A stretch of DNA of 64,000 nt, taken from assembly GCA_036245525.1 (NCBI GenBank), contig BTPG01000003.1:158870897-158934896 (forward strand), in the 5' to 3' direction. Each line of letters opens with the position of its first letter. Within the stretch, counting starts at the first letter, position 1. Made by a program: the position numbers and the translations under genes. The notes beneath the pieces were generated by a model. That model searched no databases, was not told the origin of the DNA, and worked only from the letters and a program-made list of their open reading frames with translations. This document shows positions 31,541 through 41,815 of the stretch, in pieces. The stretch comes from Semisulcospira habei. Lineage: Eukaryota; Mollusca; Gastropoda; Semisulcospiridae.

Positions 31541-33681
31541 TCAGTGGGGTCGAAGGAGGGAGAGAGTCACTGGGCCCTCCCATGCCCGGGCTTTCGGGCG
31601 TTCCTGGGCCAGGCGGAGGCCGGGGACCGGGAGGAGGCGGGAGCGACCGACAGGCACCTGACGTCTGGTCCTGAGAGGAAGTCTGGTGACAGGCCAGGAG
31701 GTGAGTCCGAAGCTCAGCAGGGCGTGACCCTCGTCCTTGTGGGCAACTTGAAACCGGGAGAAGTCCGCTCTGAGAGTGCTAGGCCACACGTCCTTAGCAG
31801 AATCCTTAACCTCCTGCCAGGTGGATCCCAAGGGGGCCCGGCGGAGCTGAGAGAGGAAGGTCATGGGGATGCCGGGGCAACTCTTCAGAACGGTGTCCCA
31901 CCTCATTAAGTCACAGTTCGCTGCAGCCGCCAGGGCGTTGGTTGTGGTGTGGTGAACCGCGCGATTCCTAGTCACAGCCAAAGAGTGGATGTCCTGTCCT
32001 GCAAGCGCGTCTCACTAGGCCACTCCCAAAATTCCTCCACACTCCGCACCACCACCTGTGTAGGCAGATCCAGGAAACCCGCACAAGCCAGGAAATTACG
32101 GATCAAACTTGCCTTGCGGTCGAGACCGGGAGGGAAGAACCACCAAACCTGCACCTTGCCTCCACCCTGTATCTCTGCCGCTGGGTCCACAGCTGGAAAG
32201 GGGCAGACGAAAGCCTGGGAGTGACCCGCGTACCACTTTTGCCAGAACTTGATGTCGACGTCCTCCGGCCACCGAGTGTCCACAAAGAAACCCTTATCCC
32301 ACAGCTTGCCCTGGCGCAGATGCTCATTGAAGGCATCCGAAAGGTCCTGAAATCCTATCTGCTGAGGAAGAGATTTGAATCGCTTTGCCTGGAACGGGGC
32401 ATCCACTGAGGCCGAGGCCTTCCTCTTGAGAGGTGGAGAAGGTGGGTATACCTCCGGCAGAAGAATAGCAGAGATCAGACGCGCCGTCTCGTCTAAGGCA
32501 CGAGAGGTCTCGGAACCCGAAGGTGCATCTCCTGCAGTGTCGGGTGCGGGAGGGCTGTGGGGGAGGGAAGTGGGGGAACTGTCATGAAATACCAGGGCTG
32601 AAGCTGAGTCCTCCGGGTGAAGACTGAGGGCGTCCCCGTCGCATTCCGATGCCGCAGGCGAAGCCGGAAAAGAACCGTCGCCTTGTGTAGATAACCGGTC
32701 AGCCGGAGTCCAGTAGCGCCTGTCAAACGAACACCCAGAGCACCTTTGCGGAGAGCAATGGGTAGAAGACAGCCGAGAGGAGCGATGAACCCGGTGGCGC
32801 TCTGGCTGTCCAGGAACCTCTGTAGTGCTCACCTGCGCAGTGAAGCATCGAGGACAGTTTGGCCGCCGATTGCCAGGCAGTCTTCCCCGGGAGCTAGGGG
32901 AACGGCTGCGAGAAGCGGGACGCTGTCGAGCCCGAGGGGTACGCAAACGGCTGGGGGCCTGGCTGACCAAGAGGGTCGAGACCGACGAGAAGGTGAAGGA
33001 CTGTAGCTGGGACATCCCGAGCAAACCTCAGCGCTAGGTTGGCTCCGTTGAGCGCTGGACGAGGCTGAAGGCCTCCATCGACTTCTGACTTCTGCCTGAG
33101 ATCGTCTCCTCGGCGTGCCGGGCAAGGCCTCCACCATCCATTGCAGAGGGCTACGTAAGCCTGGCCGCTGTCTCATCCATCACTTGCCGAGGGCCATGCG
33201 AGACTGTACTGCCTGTCCCGGTCATCGCTATGAGAGGGCTACATAGGACTGAGGGCTGTGTCCGGTGGGAAGAAGGTCCGATAATCTTCGAAGTTGCACG
33301 TCTGTGCGGAGCTGTGGGGCTTGGTCGTGCGGGGGTTGACGTAGGGTCTTGCACCAACCAGTCACTTGCCAACGGCCTGGTAGGGTCCCTGGACTTCGCA
33401 GAAGGCCGTCCTCGCCGATAAAACCCCCAAAGTTGGGACCACTTCCGCTCCTTCCACGTAGCGCACTTCTCGCAAGGACGGGCAGAGGAGCAGCTGGAAC
33501 AGGAAAGACACAGCGTGTTCGAGTCGGTTGGCCACTGGAAGCCCTTACACTTCCTACAGGTGCATAATTGCGCACTGCAACAGTAACGAACGGCCCCATA
33601 AAACACTGACCGCGGGCTAAGCCCAGTCCAGTCCCGAAATTCGTCAAATTCCACGGGGTATGCCCCACCACCGTAAATCAA
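31541..33681 (-). pseudogene. DIRS copy C ORF1 (gag-like), frameshifted
   Basis: Three frames: 33681-33151 with the Cys-rich motif (CTCRKCKGFQWPTDSNTLCL, CSSCSSARPCEKC) and WSQLWGFYRRGR; 33024-31972 with the Ser/Arg-rich linker, the acidic SLHPEDSASAL, the KRFKSLPQQIGFQDLSDAFN block and NFLACAGFLDLPTQVVV; 31981-31541 with NALAAAANCDLMRWD and QVAHKDEGHALL. Order and motifs match copy D ORF1. The protein is assumed to package or bind element RNA. Confidence 0.83.
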
Positions 33682-33824
33682 GATGGCCTTCTCCTAGGCA
33701 TAACCTGAGGCCTTACCTCGCCATCTTCTTAGCTACTACTCAAAACTTGCGAAAGTAGCGTAGCTGTAGAACGTAATCCAGTTCCAAACCGGGAAGGCTG
33801 AAGCCGGTGAAACATTCTCACGGG

Positions 33825-34430
33825 AAGCTAAGGGTAAGACTGGCATGACTACACTGCTCACATGGCCTTACGGAGGGAAGAGAGACTACCCATGGTCCTT
33901 GGTTACAACTCCCTAGAGTTGCGTCCCTGGTTGTGTTGGTACACACAAAGAGTTCTTAGGCTGAAATCAGTAAGCTAAGGGGTATTTTCCTTATAGTAAT
34001 GACCCCACCCGGGTCTGCCTTGGGGGACTTGGGTGGGGTTAGGTATTTTTTAGTTCCCAGGGTCACCCTGGTCAGCCCCACAGGGTGGGTTTTTCTCTCT
34101 ATTCTGGGGCATGTGTTTCTGTCTACCCTTTGTCCATTCACCTGTATTTGCCTTTTTAAAACTCTCCCTACTGTCTGCACTGCCTGTAGCTCTTGATATT
34201 GGATGTGTGTTGCTAAATGGTCTTAGCTTTATTTCGGCCCCATGTTGTAGGTTTATTTAACGTATTTGACCGGCTGGCGACATACATTCAATTTTCTGTT
34301 TAGTTTTTTTTTTCACAAGCAGTGCAGGCACGTCCTGAGAAAGCCTTGTTGCTGTCGGGACGTTAAGCAATGTACAATCAATCAATCAATCCTTATAGTA
34401 ATGCCATCGGTATGGATTTTGAGGAAACAA
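33825..34430 (-). repeat. DIRS copy C left inverted terminal repeat, split by a SINE
   Basis: The repeat reads in plus orientation to CTTATAGTAATG at 34001, is interrupted by 34002-34390, and finishes CCATCGGTATGGATTTTGAG GAAACAAA at about 34404-34431. On the minus strand the element begins GTTTCCTC, preceded by TTT. Confidence 0.85.
34002..34390 (+). mobile_element. SINE-like retroposon, copy 3 (longest)
   Basis: 389 bases from ACCCCACCCGGGTCTGCCTT to a CAAT repeat tail, with the 13-bp duplication CCTTATAGTAATG at 33989-34001 and 34391-34403. The head has no convincing Pol III A and B boxes, so whether it is a SINE or a 5'-truncated LINE tail is open. The 3' part GCTGTCGGGACGTTAAGCAA is shared by all three copies. 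It is inserted in the DIRS copy C left repeat. Confidence 0.9.
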
Positions 34431-35490
34431 ACATGGATTTTGCTGCAGCAGAAGCCAGCCTTTGTCACAAAGGTAACACATATGTAAATCGGTCATACTC
34501 GTGAGCCATAATGCTTTGCCTTTCTTGTTCTCAAATGTTATTCACAACTTCAAACCCAAACTTGGTACAAAGATACCTGATGGTAAGACCTATCTGTGCA
34601 TACTAATTTAGATGACCCCTCGGAAAGGTCAAAGGTCACAAGAGCTCAGGAGCAGCAGAAACCAGCCCTTGTCACAAAGGTCACACATATATAAATCGGT
34701 CATACTCGTGAGCCATAATGGCTTTGCCTTTCTTGTTCTCAAATGTTATTCACAACTTCAAACCCAAACTTGGTACAAAGATACCTGATGGTAAGACCTA
34801 TCTATGCATACTAATTTAGATGACCCCTCGGAAAGGTCAAAGGTCACAAGAGCTCAGGAAATGGGTTAAAAAAAAATAGCCATAATTTGACAAGAAATGT
34901 TTTCTCTCAAATACTATTAACAACTTAAGACCCAAACTTGCTATAGAGATATCTGATGGTAAAACCTATCGATGCATACTAATTTGGATGACCCCTCAGA
35001 AAGGTCAAGGGTCACAAGAGCTCAAGAAATAGGTAAAAAATAGCCATATTTTTACAAGAAATGTTTTCTCTCAATTACTATTAACAACTTAAGACCCAAA
35101 CTTGCTACAGAGATACCTGATGGTAAGACCTATCTGTGCATACTAATTTGCATGACCAATTTGGAAAAGGTCACAAGGAAAAGGGTCACAAGAGGTCGAC
35201 ATGTGTATAAAATGCCAATAATTGTAGTTATTAATATTATCAACATTTTTGCAAACTTTCACTCAAATTTGGCACAAAGGTAGCTGATGATAAGACTTTC
35301 CTATGTATCTTAATTTAGTCGACTCATCGCAAAGGTCAAGAGTCACGGGGGTTTCACAGATGTTTGAAAACTGATTAAATTTTGAGAAAAAAATGGAATT
35401 TGTTAGTGCAGAAGACGTCCTTTTACTTATTGTCAGATGTGTGGATCGGTCATACATGTGAGCCATAAGGGCTTTGCCTTTCTTGTTTGT
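34431..35490 (+). repeat. R1 interspersed repeat, right part
   Basis: It continues R1 after DIRS copy C: GCTGCAGCAGAAGCCAGCC, AAATCGGTCATACTCGTGAG and TTTGCCTTTCTTG, then further 163-bp units with AGGTCAAAGGTCA (34626, 34834) and AGGTCAAGGGTCA (35002). The last end motif is at 35447-35490. A decayed R1 head (CCTCGGAGACTATTTGAGCC) follows near 35657. Confidence 0.82.
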
Positions 35491-36168
35491 TGTTGCTCTG
35501 ATGTGATAGCAGAAGGGAATATGTAATGAGCTGTCCGTCATCTGTCCATTGCATGTCTGTCTGTGGTAAGGGGTAATGTTGAAGCTCATTTCATAGCAAA
35601 AATTAGTCAAGCAGGTCCACACATCTTTTTCATTTGTCCATTTAATGTTGCCATTTCCTCGGAGACTATTTGAGCCGCAGACTTTCAAAAGCGTGCCTTG
35701 CATCATCTGAAAAATGAATTGATGAGAGCTGCAGAAGGTAATTCACTTCGCTTAGCTGATGCATGCAGTCTGAGACTGAAATGACTTGTCCACCATACAT
35801 TTTGTGTTATGACCCTCATACAGTGGTAATCTGTTCAAGGAACAGTATCTCAGAACTACAGTGTATGTGATACAGATAGTCTTTATATGTTGACTTTTAT
35901 GCATCTTTAGCCCTTTCCCACCACTGATTGCAAGATGTGTGGCAGAAATGCAGTGCAAAAGTGCCGAAAGCTGTCCAAGGAATTTGGATACACAGTGGTG
36001 TCTGCAAGCAGTATAAATCCCCATGAACCCCTGCAACTTTGGAGGCTCATGGGGACCTATACCTCTGGCAGTTGGGTTGTGTTTAATTTTTCTTGGCAGT
36101 GAGGGAGTTAAAAGAACTGTCTATAGAAGAGATTATTGTAATAATAATTTGTTTTCTGTTTTTTTAAG
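35491..36168 (+). other. ST7 intron 5, right remainder
   Basis: Decayed R1 pieces to about 35700, then unique AT-rich sequence and one CATGAG-type hairpin at about 36000-36075 (AAATCCCCATGAACCCCTGC and GGCTCATGGGGACCTATACC). No coding signal. Confidence 0.65.
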
Positions 36169-36241
36169 ACATAACTTTGCCCAAGTCAGCCACCATATGT
36201 TACACAGCAGCACTGCTGAAAGCGAGAGCAGTGGCAGACAA
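36169..36241 (+). CDS. ST7: ST7 homologue, exon 6
   Basis: Acceptor GTTTTTTTAAG ends at 36168 with a good pyrimidine tract; donor GTAAGT at 36242. Two bases complete the Asp codon from exon 5, then ITLPKSATICYTAALLKARA and VAD, leaving AA of a Lys codon. PKSATICYTAALLKARAV is a strict ST7 family block. The upstream intron is 13,214 bases, mostly transposons. Confidence 0.96.
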
Positions 36242-36393
36242 GTAAGTGGACAAGTGTTTTTCCTATTTCTTTCACTGCTGGCATATCATACATAGTGATC
36301 CCCATTACCAGAGCTGAGGGTTCTGTTACACTGATGCACAGTTCTGAAATGAGTGTGTTATGCTGGTGCACAGATGTTTTAACTCTTTGCCTT

Positions 36394-36602
36394 TTAACCC
36401 ATTACACCCTGAGGCTTATTCTTCAAAAATTTGCTCATCATCCTATGAAGATACATTACAGATTAGGAGATAGATCAACTGTTTTAGTTAAAGGGTGGTG
36501 CTTGAATATCTTGGTGCCTCAGGTGCCAAGCTATTCTAGCACCACCCCTGAACTATCATAGTTAAATTTATTTCCAGGGTGTATCAGGATGAAAAGGGTT
36601 AA
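36394..36602. mobile_element. Foldback MITE, family 2, TTAA ends
   Basis: TTAACCCATTACACCCTGA on the left against the mirror of CAGGATGAAAAGGGTTAA on the right, with an inner hairpin of AAAGGGTGGTGCTTGAATAT and ATTCTAGCACCACCCCTGAA. 209 bases including both TTAA. Confidence 0.78.
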
Positions 36603-37147
36603 GTAACTTTTCTGTGTTATGTGCACTGCCACTAAGTACATATAATTTTATTAAGAGTTCATTTCTGGATCTGCTGTGCTTCAGGGCTAAAAATAGCCTA
36701 GAACACACACTGCAAGCAAACCTTGGCTGGCCAGATCTCACCACTGACAGTCTTCTAGGAGAAGTAATCTCACGGCAGCTGAAGGCGACACCAGCAGGCA
36801 AAGAGTTCAGTTTTGCTGTCTGTAGTGATTTTTGACAAGGTGATTCCTGTAGGAAGGGTTACCGGCAGAGAATGAGTCGGCCATAGTCACAGGTGACAGT
36901 CATCAGTCATGGAGACTGATTCCGCTTTTTAAAAATACAGAAATCTGAATTTCAGCTTTTTGGTTCAGATGGAACACAGTCCTTCAGCCAGCCTGTTCCA
37001 TCTGCAAGAGGCATACATTTTCAAGAGGCCCTGCGTCCATAGGGACTCATAAGAATTTATAACTCATGCTGGCCATGGATTATTAGTCTGTGGCGCATTT
37101 TCACCATTTCAATTTTATGCACTGACACCCATGCAAAGTGATTCTTC
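36603..37147 (+). other. ST7 intron 6 sequence with decayed hairpins
   Basis: It holds a decayed family 1 MITE near 36796-36876 (TGATTCCTGTAGGAAGGGTT) and a decayed CATGAG-type hairpin near 36999-37070 (GCAAGAGGCATACATTTTCA). Otherwise unremarkable. Confidence 0.6.
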
Positions 37148-37367
37148 TTAACTCATTCAGCCTGACGCACGTATTTCCCAAATTTTGGAGGCGTCATCTA
37201 ACGACTATGCACCTGTAATTGTTGCAGGAGATGTATCGACCATGATAATTCAAGGGTAGTGCCAGATTGGCTTGGCACTGACAGGCGCCAAGCTAATCTG
37301 GCACTACCCTTGAGATATCATGGTCGACTCATCTCCTGCTCTAGTGCGTCAGGGCTGAATGGGTTAA
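37148..37367. mobile_element. Foldback MITE, family 2, best copy
   Basis: 220 bases with TTAA at both ends and long arms: TTAACTCATTCAGCCTGACG outside and GGTAGTGCCAGATTGGCTTG inside, each mirrored on the right (CTGAATGGGTTAA and GCTAATCTGGCACTACC). Nearly the whole element can fold into one stem. Confidence 0.85.
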
Positions 37368-37875
37368 AGTTGTGGGGGAACAATGGTTCATATTTATCTG
37401 CTGATCTGTGATGTTAGACGGTGTAGAGGAGTGATCCATTCGCCTTGGTGTTGGTTCAATGCAAAATAGGCCGAGAGATTCTGAACCATAATATACCAAA
37501 AGAACACGAAAATGAATATCACAGCCTGTTTCATGATGCCATGGTGTAGCATGATAATGTTGACTAATATGAAGAGAGCATGGAGTTGCAAGGGTCACAC
37601 TTATACAAAAGAATCCTGCACTTGAATTCAATAAAATCTGCCTGTATGCAGTTGTCTGGAGGTGTGCATTTATTATATGCAAGAAAGTGTACATCTTTGG
37701 ATTTACTATACGCAAGAAAGTGCACATCTTTGGTTAGTATGAAATATGTTTGCCATTGCTAAAATAATTGGCAGGAATGACGACTAGTTTCTATGCTTAC
37801 ACAGGTTTTGTGTAGTGATTGCGACCCCTGAGATGAAATTGCATTGTGTTTCATTGAGATTGCATCATGCTTCAG
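37368..37875 (+). other. ST7 intron 6, right remainder
   Basis: About 500 bases. A short direct duplication of ACGCAAGAAAGTGCACATCT-type sequence (TGCAAGAAAGTGTACATCTT then CGCAAGAAAGTGCACATCTT) at 37678-37730. Nothing coding. Confidence 0.65.
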
Positions 37876-37978
37876 GTTTTCACCAGACATAGCCTCCAAA
37901 CGGGGGTTGAGTACAGCTGAAATGACAGCTGTTGAAGCCATACACAGAGCAGTGGAGTTCAATCCACATGTACCCAAG
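37876..37978 (+). CDS. ST7: ST7 homologue, exon 7
   Basis: Acceptor CATGCTTCAG ends at 37875; donor GTATGG at 37979. One base completes Lys, then [20 protein letters not shown] and [14 protein letters not shown]. The family block is [26 protein letters not shown]. It ends in phase 0. The next exon is 15,040 bases away, beyond a whole LINE and its nested insertions. Confidence 0.96.
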
Positions 37979-38044
37979 GTATGGGCTCTCACCACACATT
38001 TGGGCATCTGTCTTTTCCTTGTTTAGCATCTTACATCCGCAACT

Positions 38045-38110
38045 GCAAGAGGCATAGATTCTCATGAGCACCTGCATTTGCAGGGGCTCATGAGAATATA
38101 TGCCTCTTGC
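38045..38110. repeat. CATGAG-type hairpin repeat, near-perfect
   Basis: Arms of 25 bases (GCAAGAGGCATAGATTCTCA and TGAGAATATATGCCTCTTGC) around a 16-base loop, one mismatch or so. It is the clean reference for the degenerate copies in introns 1, 2, 3, 5 and 6. Confidence 0.75.
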
Positions 38111-38352
38111 TGACCAACATTGGCTCACATCGTTCTTCAAATTGAGTGATAAAGTGTAGTATTGAGTAGCTGGTCTGTCAGGGATTGGGCTGGTATTTTC
38201 AGTTTTGCATGTGTTTATGCACAGGGTTGGTAAACATGCGCATGACATGAAAAAATGCTCTAGCAAACAGTTACGTGAACACACCTTAACATGTATGGTG
38301 AGAAGTTAAAAGACTCATTTGTTAAATAAAGACTGGCTTTCCTGGACATAGG

Positions 38353-38374
38353 ACTTCCGGCCAAGATGGCGACC
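38353..38374 (+). promoter_or_regulatory. ETS- and YY1-like motifs at LINE 5' end
   Basis: ACTTCCGG (38353-38360, ETS-type) is followed directly by CCAAGATGGCGACC (38361-38374, YY1-type). They lie 8-30 bases from the 5' target duplication. A YY1 site at the 5' end directs accurate initiation in mammalian L1; a similar use here is inference. Confidence 0.5.
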
Positions 38375-38439
38375 GATAGAGCCAAACATAACTGAGCTCT
38401 GACAATGTTGCTGAAAACTGGACAAACTAAAACATCAGA

Positions 38440-39606
38440 ATGACCAGAACAAGGTGTCAAACCCAGACAAAAAATCCTGAGGGAAACGACGAACCAAGAT
38501 CGCCTCAGGACAACGAGAGAGAGAGAGATAAGAAAACATCCCGACATCCAGAAGCAGGATAACTGCCGCCACCTGAAGGACAGTGGGGAGGAGAGCCTTC
38601 AAAATGTTGTAGACCAGCTGAAGGCTACCATAAGCCTACTTACTCAACAAGTGGCTCTCTTGATGGAGCAGGTGCAATGCCTACATCCTGGCTTCAGCAG
38701 AGGCGTCAACCTCTCATCCCAAACGGACATCGAAGACCAACGTGAACCGACCTACGCGACAGTGGTCAAGTCCACCTCCAGGGCCAGGGTCAAGACAGAC
38801 AAGCCTGCTGGAGCCACTGCAGCTGCTCTGGCACATACTCAGGCTAATACTTCTTCTTTATCTCATTCCGCTACCTCAGCTTCCCAAACAAAGGTAAGCG
38901 GAATACATAAACAAAAGAGACAGGAAGATCAAAATTTCGAACAACGATAAAACAACATTAGAGATGACGTCAAACTGCATCAACATCACAATCAATGACC
39001 GTAACAATGCCAAGAGTAGCAATATGTCATGATTCCACTTTGAAAGGCTTGCGATCTAACCAGCTTGGAATCTCGTACAGTTTGTCTGTATCAAAGATAA
39101 GCGCCTTCATCGTTGAAGACATATCCAAAGCTACAGACAGCGACATCGATGCTGTTGTGATACATACGGGTGTAAATAACATTAAATATTCAAATCCACG
39201 CAATGCTGGGAAATCATTTGCAACAACAGTGCATGATCTGAAAAAGAAATTTCCGGCAGGCCATATAGTAGTCAGCAAGATTGCCCCATGCAAGGATATT
39301 CAATTGAGCATAAAACGAGAGATTTTCAATGCCACGGTGGTGTCAGAACTTATTGAGGACCAGAACATTTCCGTAATTCATCATGAAAACATTAACACTA
39401 ACTTTCATATGCGTGACTCAATACATCCAAATGCAAGGGGATCTTCAACTTTCACACGTAACATCGGCAGACATTTATCTAACTTATTCTGGGAAAAACT
39501 AAAACAAACATTAAGTTACCACTATCCCAAACATCCCATTGAATACTATGATTGGAGGGGTCACTGGTATTCACACAAAGTTTTTGACCAAATGAAATAT
39601 AAATAA
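38440..39606 (+). pseudogene. LINE ORF1: coiled coil plus SGNH esterase-like domain, frameshifted
   Basis: The start is ATG at 38440 (MTRTRCQTQTKNPEG). The frame shifts in a GA repeat near 38515-38528. Then LQNVVDQLKATISLLTQQVA forms a short coiled coil, followed by a Ser/Thr/Lys-rich linker to 38949. After another shift, 38995-39606 encodes an SGNH/GDSL-like domain: ICHDSTLKGL (block I, nucleophile Ser), VVIHTGVNNI (block III, Asn) and RDSIHPNARG (block V, Asp-x-x-His). The triad residues are all present. Esterase domains are known in CR1-type ORF1 proteins; their role in retrotransposition is unsettled. Confidence 0.75.
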
Positions 39607-39819
39607 GCTAACTGATTATCATTTCAAATGTGGTAAAGTTAACAACATTATCAAGTCCGGTTCAAAAGCAACTTTGAAATGATATCCAGATAGTTTAGTC
39701 CTAGTTATTGATATAGTACTGAACTGTTTGAGATATATACCAATTCTTGGTGTTTTGAAAGAGCTCCTTTTGTTTTGTATTATTTATTTGTATTTTGTAT
39801 TTTTGCTTTCCTTTTCCTT

Positions 39820-41530
39820 CAGTTGATCTTACTTCCTAACAAAGAGATCACTGACCATGAAGAAGAACTCAAGCAATATGAATGTTTTCAGTGGAATTGC
39901 AGATCAATTTCAACAAATTTTCTATCCTTTGAGAATCACATCTCACAATCAGAGTATTGCATATTAGCATTACAATCTCTAAATGTAGAAGGTAAAAAAC
40001 TCCCAAAACTTCAAGGATATTATTATCCTCCTCTATATAATTATGACATGATAATGAATAAAGTCCAAACTGCATTATACATTAGAGATGACCTAAAATA
40101 TTTGTCACTAAATATATACTCTATAACCAAAGATATAAATGATATCTGTATCACTAGGGACATGGTAAAAATTAATAATCAAAATACTTTAAATGTGATA
40201 TCCGTATACCTACCTAGAGGGCCTAAACGTGACAACACTGACTGGCTACAAGATATTGACTCTCAGCAGACAACTTCCAGTCAATGGATGGTCCTAGGAG
40301 ACTTCAATGCTCAAGCACATTTCTGGAAGTCTTGATGTACGATTGTAACAAGCAATCGTCTAGTAGAAAATATTTCAGACTCTAAGTTAATCATTTTAAA
40401 TGATGGTAGAATCACTAGAATCCCAGATGTATATGCCCATAAAGCATCTGCTATTGATATATCACTAGTAAGCCCAAACATGGCAATATATTGCACTTGG
40501 ATCACTGAGGAAGATTGTTTGGAAAGTGATCATCTCCCAATCATTATACAATTAAACGTTAAAGAAAAAGGTGAATAATGCAATATTGAGGACAAAATAC
40601 CAAAGTTTCAGTATAACAATGCTAATTGGGAACTGTATGAGACAGTCTTGTTGTCCCATAACATTGCAGATATAGAACCTAAAATTATAGATACATTTTA
40701 CGGAAATATTACAAAAGCTGTACTTTCTGCTGCGGAGAAGTCTATACCAAAATGCGAAGGAAAATCAAAAGGAAAATATTCAGGTAATATTTGGTGAAAT
40801 AAAGAATGTGAACAAGCAGTAAATACTAAGAAGGAACACTTTTTTAAAAAATGGATAAGAAATAAATCTGAAGAGAACTTTAGTGAAATGAAAACAAAAA
40901 TACATTGTAACAGAATAGTGGCAAGAGCCAAAACGAATCACTGGGCTGAGTTCTGTAAAAATGAAGTGTCTGAATCAAAGGATATATATATGGTTTGGAA
41001 AATAAATATCAGAATTAAAAAATGGATACAAATTACAAGTGTATGAGATCGCTGTAGAAGGCAACACATTTCCTAGTGCAGTAGATAAAGTGGAGGCCTT
41101 TGTTAATATGTTTGCAGAAAGCAGTCTCACATCAAGTCTTAGTATACCAAACATAAACCTCAGAAAACAAGAAGTAAAAGCAGAATATCAAGATGCAGTT
41201 TCTAATCATTGTCAGTACATAAATGCTCCAATTCAATATAATGAATTCCTAGATGTTTTACACTCGTTTGCAAATAACTCTAGTGCAGTGGACATAGATG
41301 GAATTTCTTACACTACTTACTGACATTTACCTGAACCGTGGAAAAAAATATTACATAAATTTTACCAAAAATGTTGGTTTAATGAATCTCTTCTTACTAT
41401 CTGGAAGCAGTCAGTTGTAGTTCCAGTACTCAAATCGGGTAAAACATGTACATTGATTAGTAGTTATAGACCTATTGCACTAACATTACAAGCTTGCAAA
41501 GTAATGGAAAAGATTATTTTAAATCGGCTT
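39820..41530 (+). pseudogene. LINE ORF2 N-terminal part: AP endonuclease and start of RT
   Basis: Endonuclease landmarks are FQWNCRSI (near 39888), VLGDFNAQAHFW (near 40290), SAIDISLVSP (near 40450) and SDHLPIIIQ (near 40527), with an in-frame stop at about 40335. The RT N-terminus follows in broken frames, with SSYRPIALTLQACKVMEKII at 41458-41520. The reading NRL is cut at 41530 by DIRS copy D and resumes after 48355 as YFITVKNR. It is non-functional through stops and insertion. Confidence 0.8.
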
Positions 41531-41747
41531 TGTTTCATCAAAAAACATTACCGATGGCATTACTGTATGGAAGTAGCACCTAGCCTCACAATTTCAGCCC
41601 GGGATCGTTGTGTACAGCAACGCCACCGGGGAACCCCCCAAGTCAGCTGTACCAACGTCCCTGAATAGCTTCCCCTTACTGAGTAGTCTCCCTTACCTTA
41701 TACGGCACATGCGCAGCCGTTTCCAGTTCTCGCGCTTAGCTTCCGGT
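41531..41747 (+). repeat. DIRS copy D left inverted terminal repeat
   Basis: Starts TGTTTCATCAAAAAACATTA CCGATGGC. It is mirrored by 48122-48354 through blocks such as TTATACGGCACATGCGCAGC and GTACCAACGTCCCTGAATAG. The outermost 45 bases are mirrored instead by the left half of the internal complementary region. Confidence 0.9.
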
Positions 41748-41815
41748 TATCGGTTGTCAGCCCTAACGGCTCCCTTCTTTGGCTTTCTTTTCGGCCTTTT
41801 TCTTAGTGTGTAGTA

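Larger units (their letters stand above)
30513..31583 (-). pseudogene. DIRS copy C reverse transcriptase, frameshifted
   Basis: From 31583 downward: LLQKAATEIVARHDSPAFYS, FVVPKPGGKWRPVIDLSALN, a run of 26 G/C (31136-31161) replacing the normal short C stretch and shifting frame, then LDLSDAYLHVLMHPASRCYL, FGLNLSPWVFTRIMDAVVA and SNYLDDLLKNQ (YLDD intact). The sequence continues to LLHWRPSLGDL, where the hAT element interrupts it. It pairs with the RNase H part at 25962-26845 as one ORF. Confidence 0.83.
24486..34430 (-). mobile_element. DIRS-like retrotransposon copy C, minus strand, interrupted twice
   Basis: The left inverted repeat is at the high-coordinate end (33825-34430, split by a SINE-like copy), then ORF1 (33681-31541), RT (31583-30513), RNase H (26845-25962), recombinase (25866-24924), internal complementary region (24741-24842) and right repeat (24486-24715). 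A hAT transposon (26854-30502) splits the RT-RNase H junction. It inserted in R1 at a site equivalent to CAGAAAACGTGC in the R1 copy near 51163. It lies antisense to ST7 in intron 5. Confidence 0.88.

Noticed and set aside
8884..38110. Intronic hairpins as tRNA, snRNA or microRNA genes
   Set aside because: They occur as families of repeats with terminal TTAA or TA and lack conserved RNA motifs; small-RNA data would be needed to claim otherwise.
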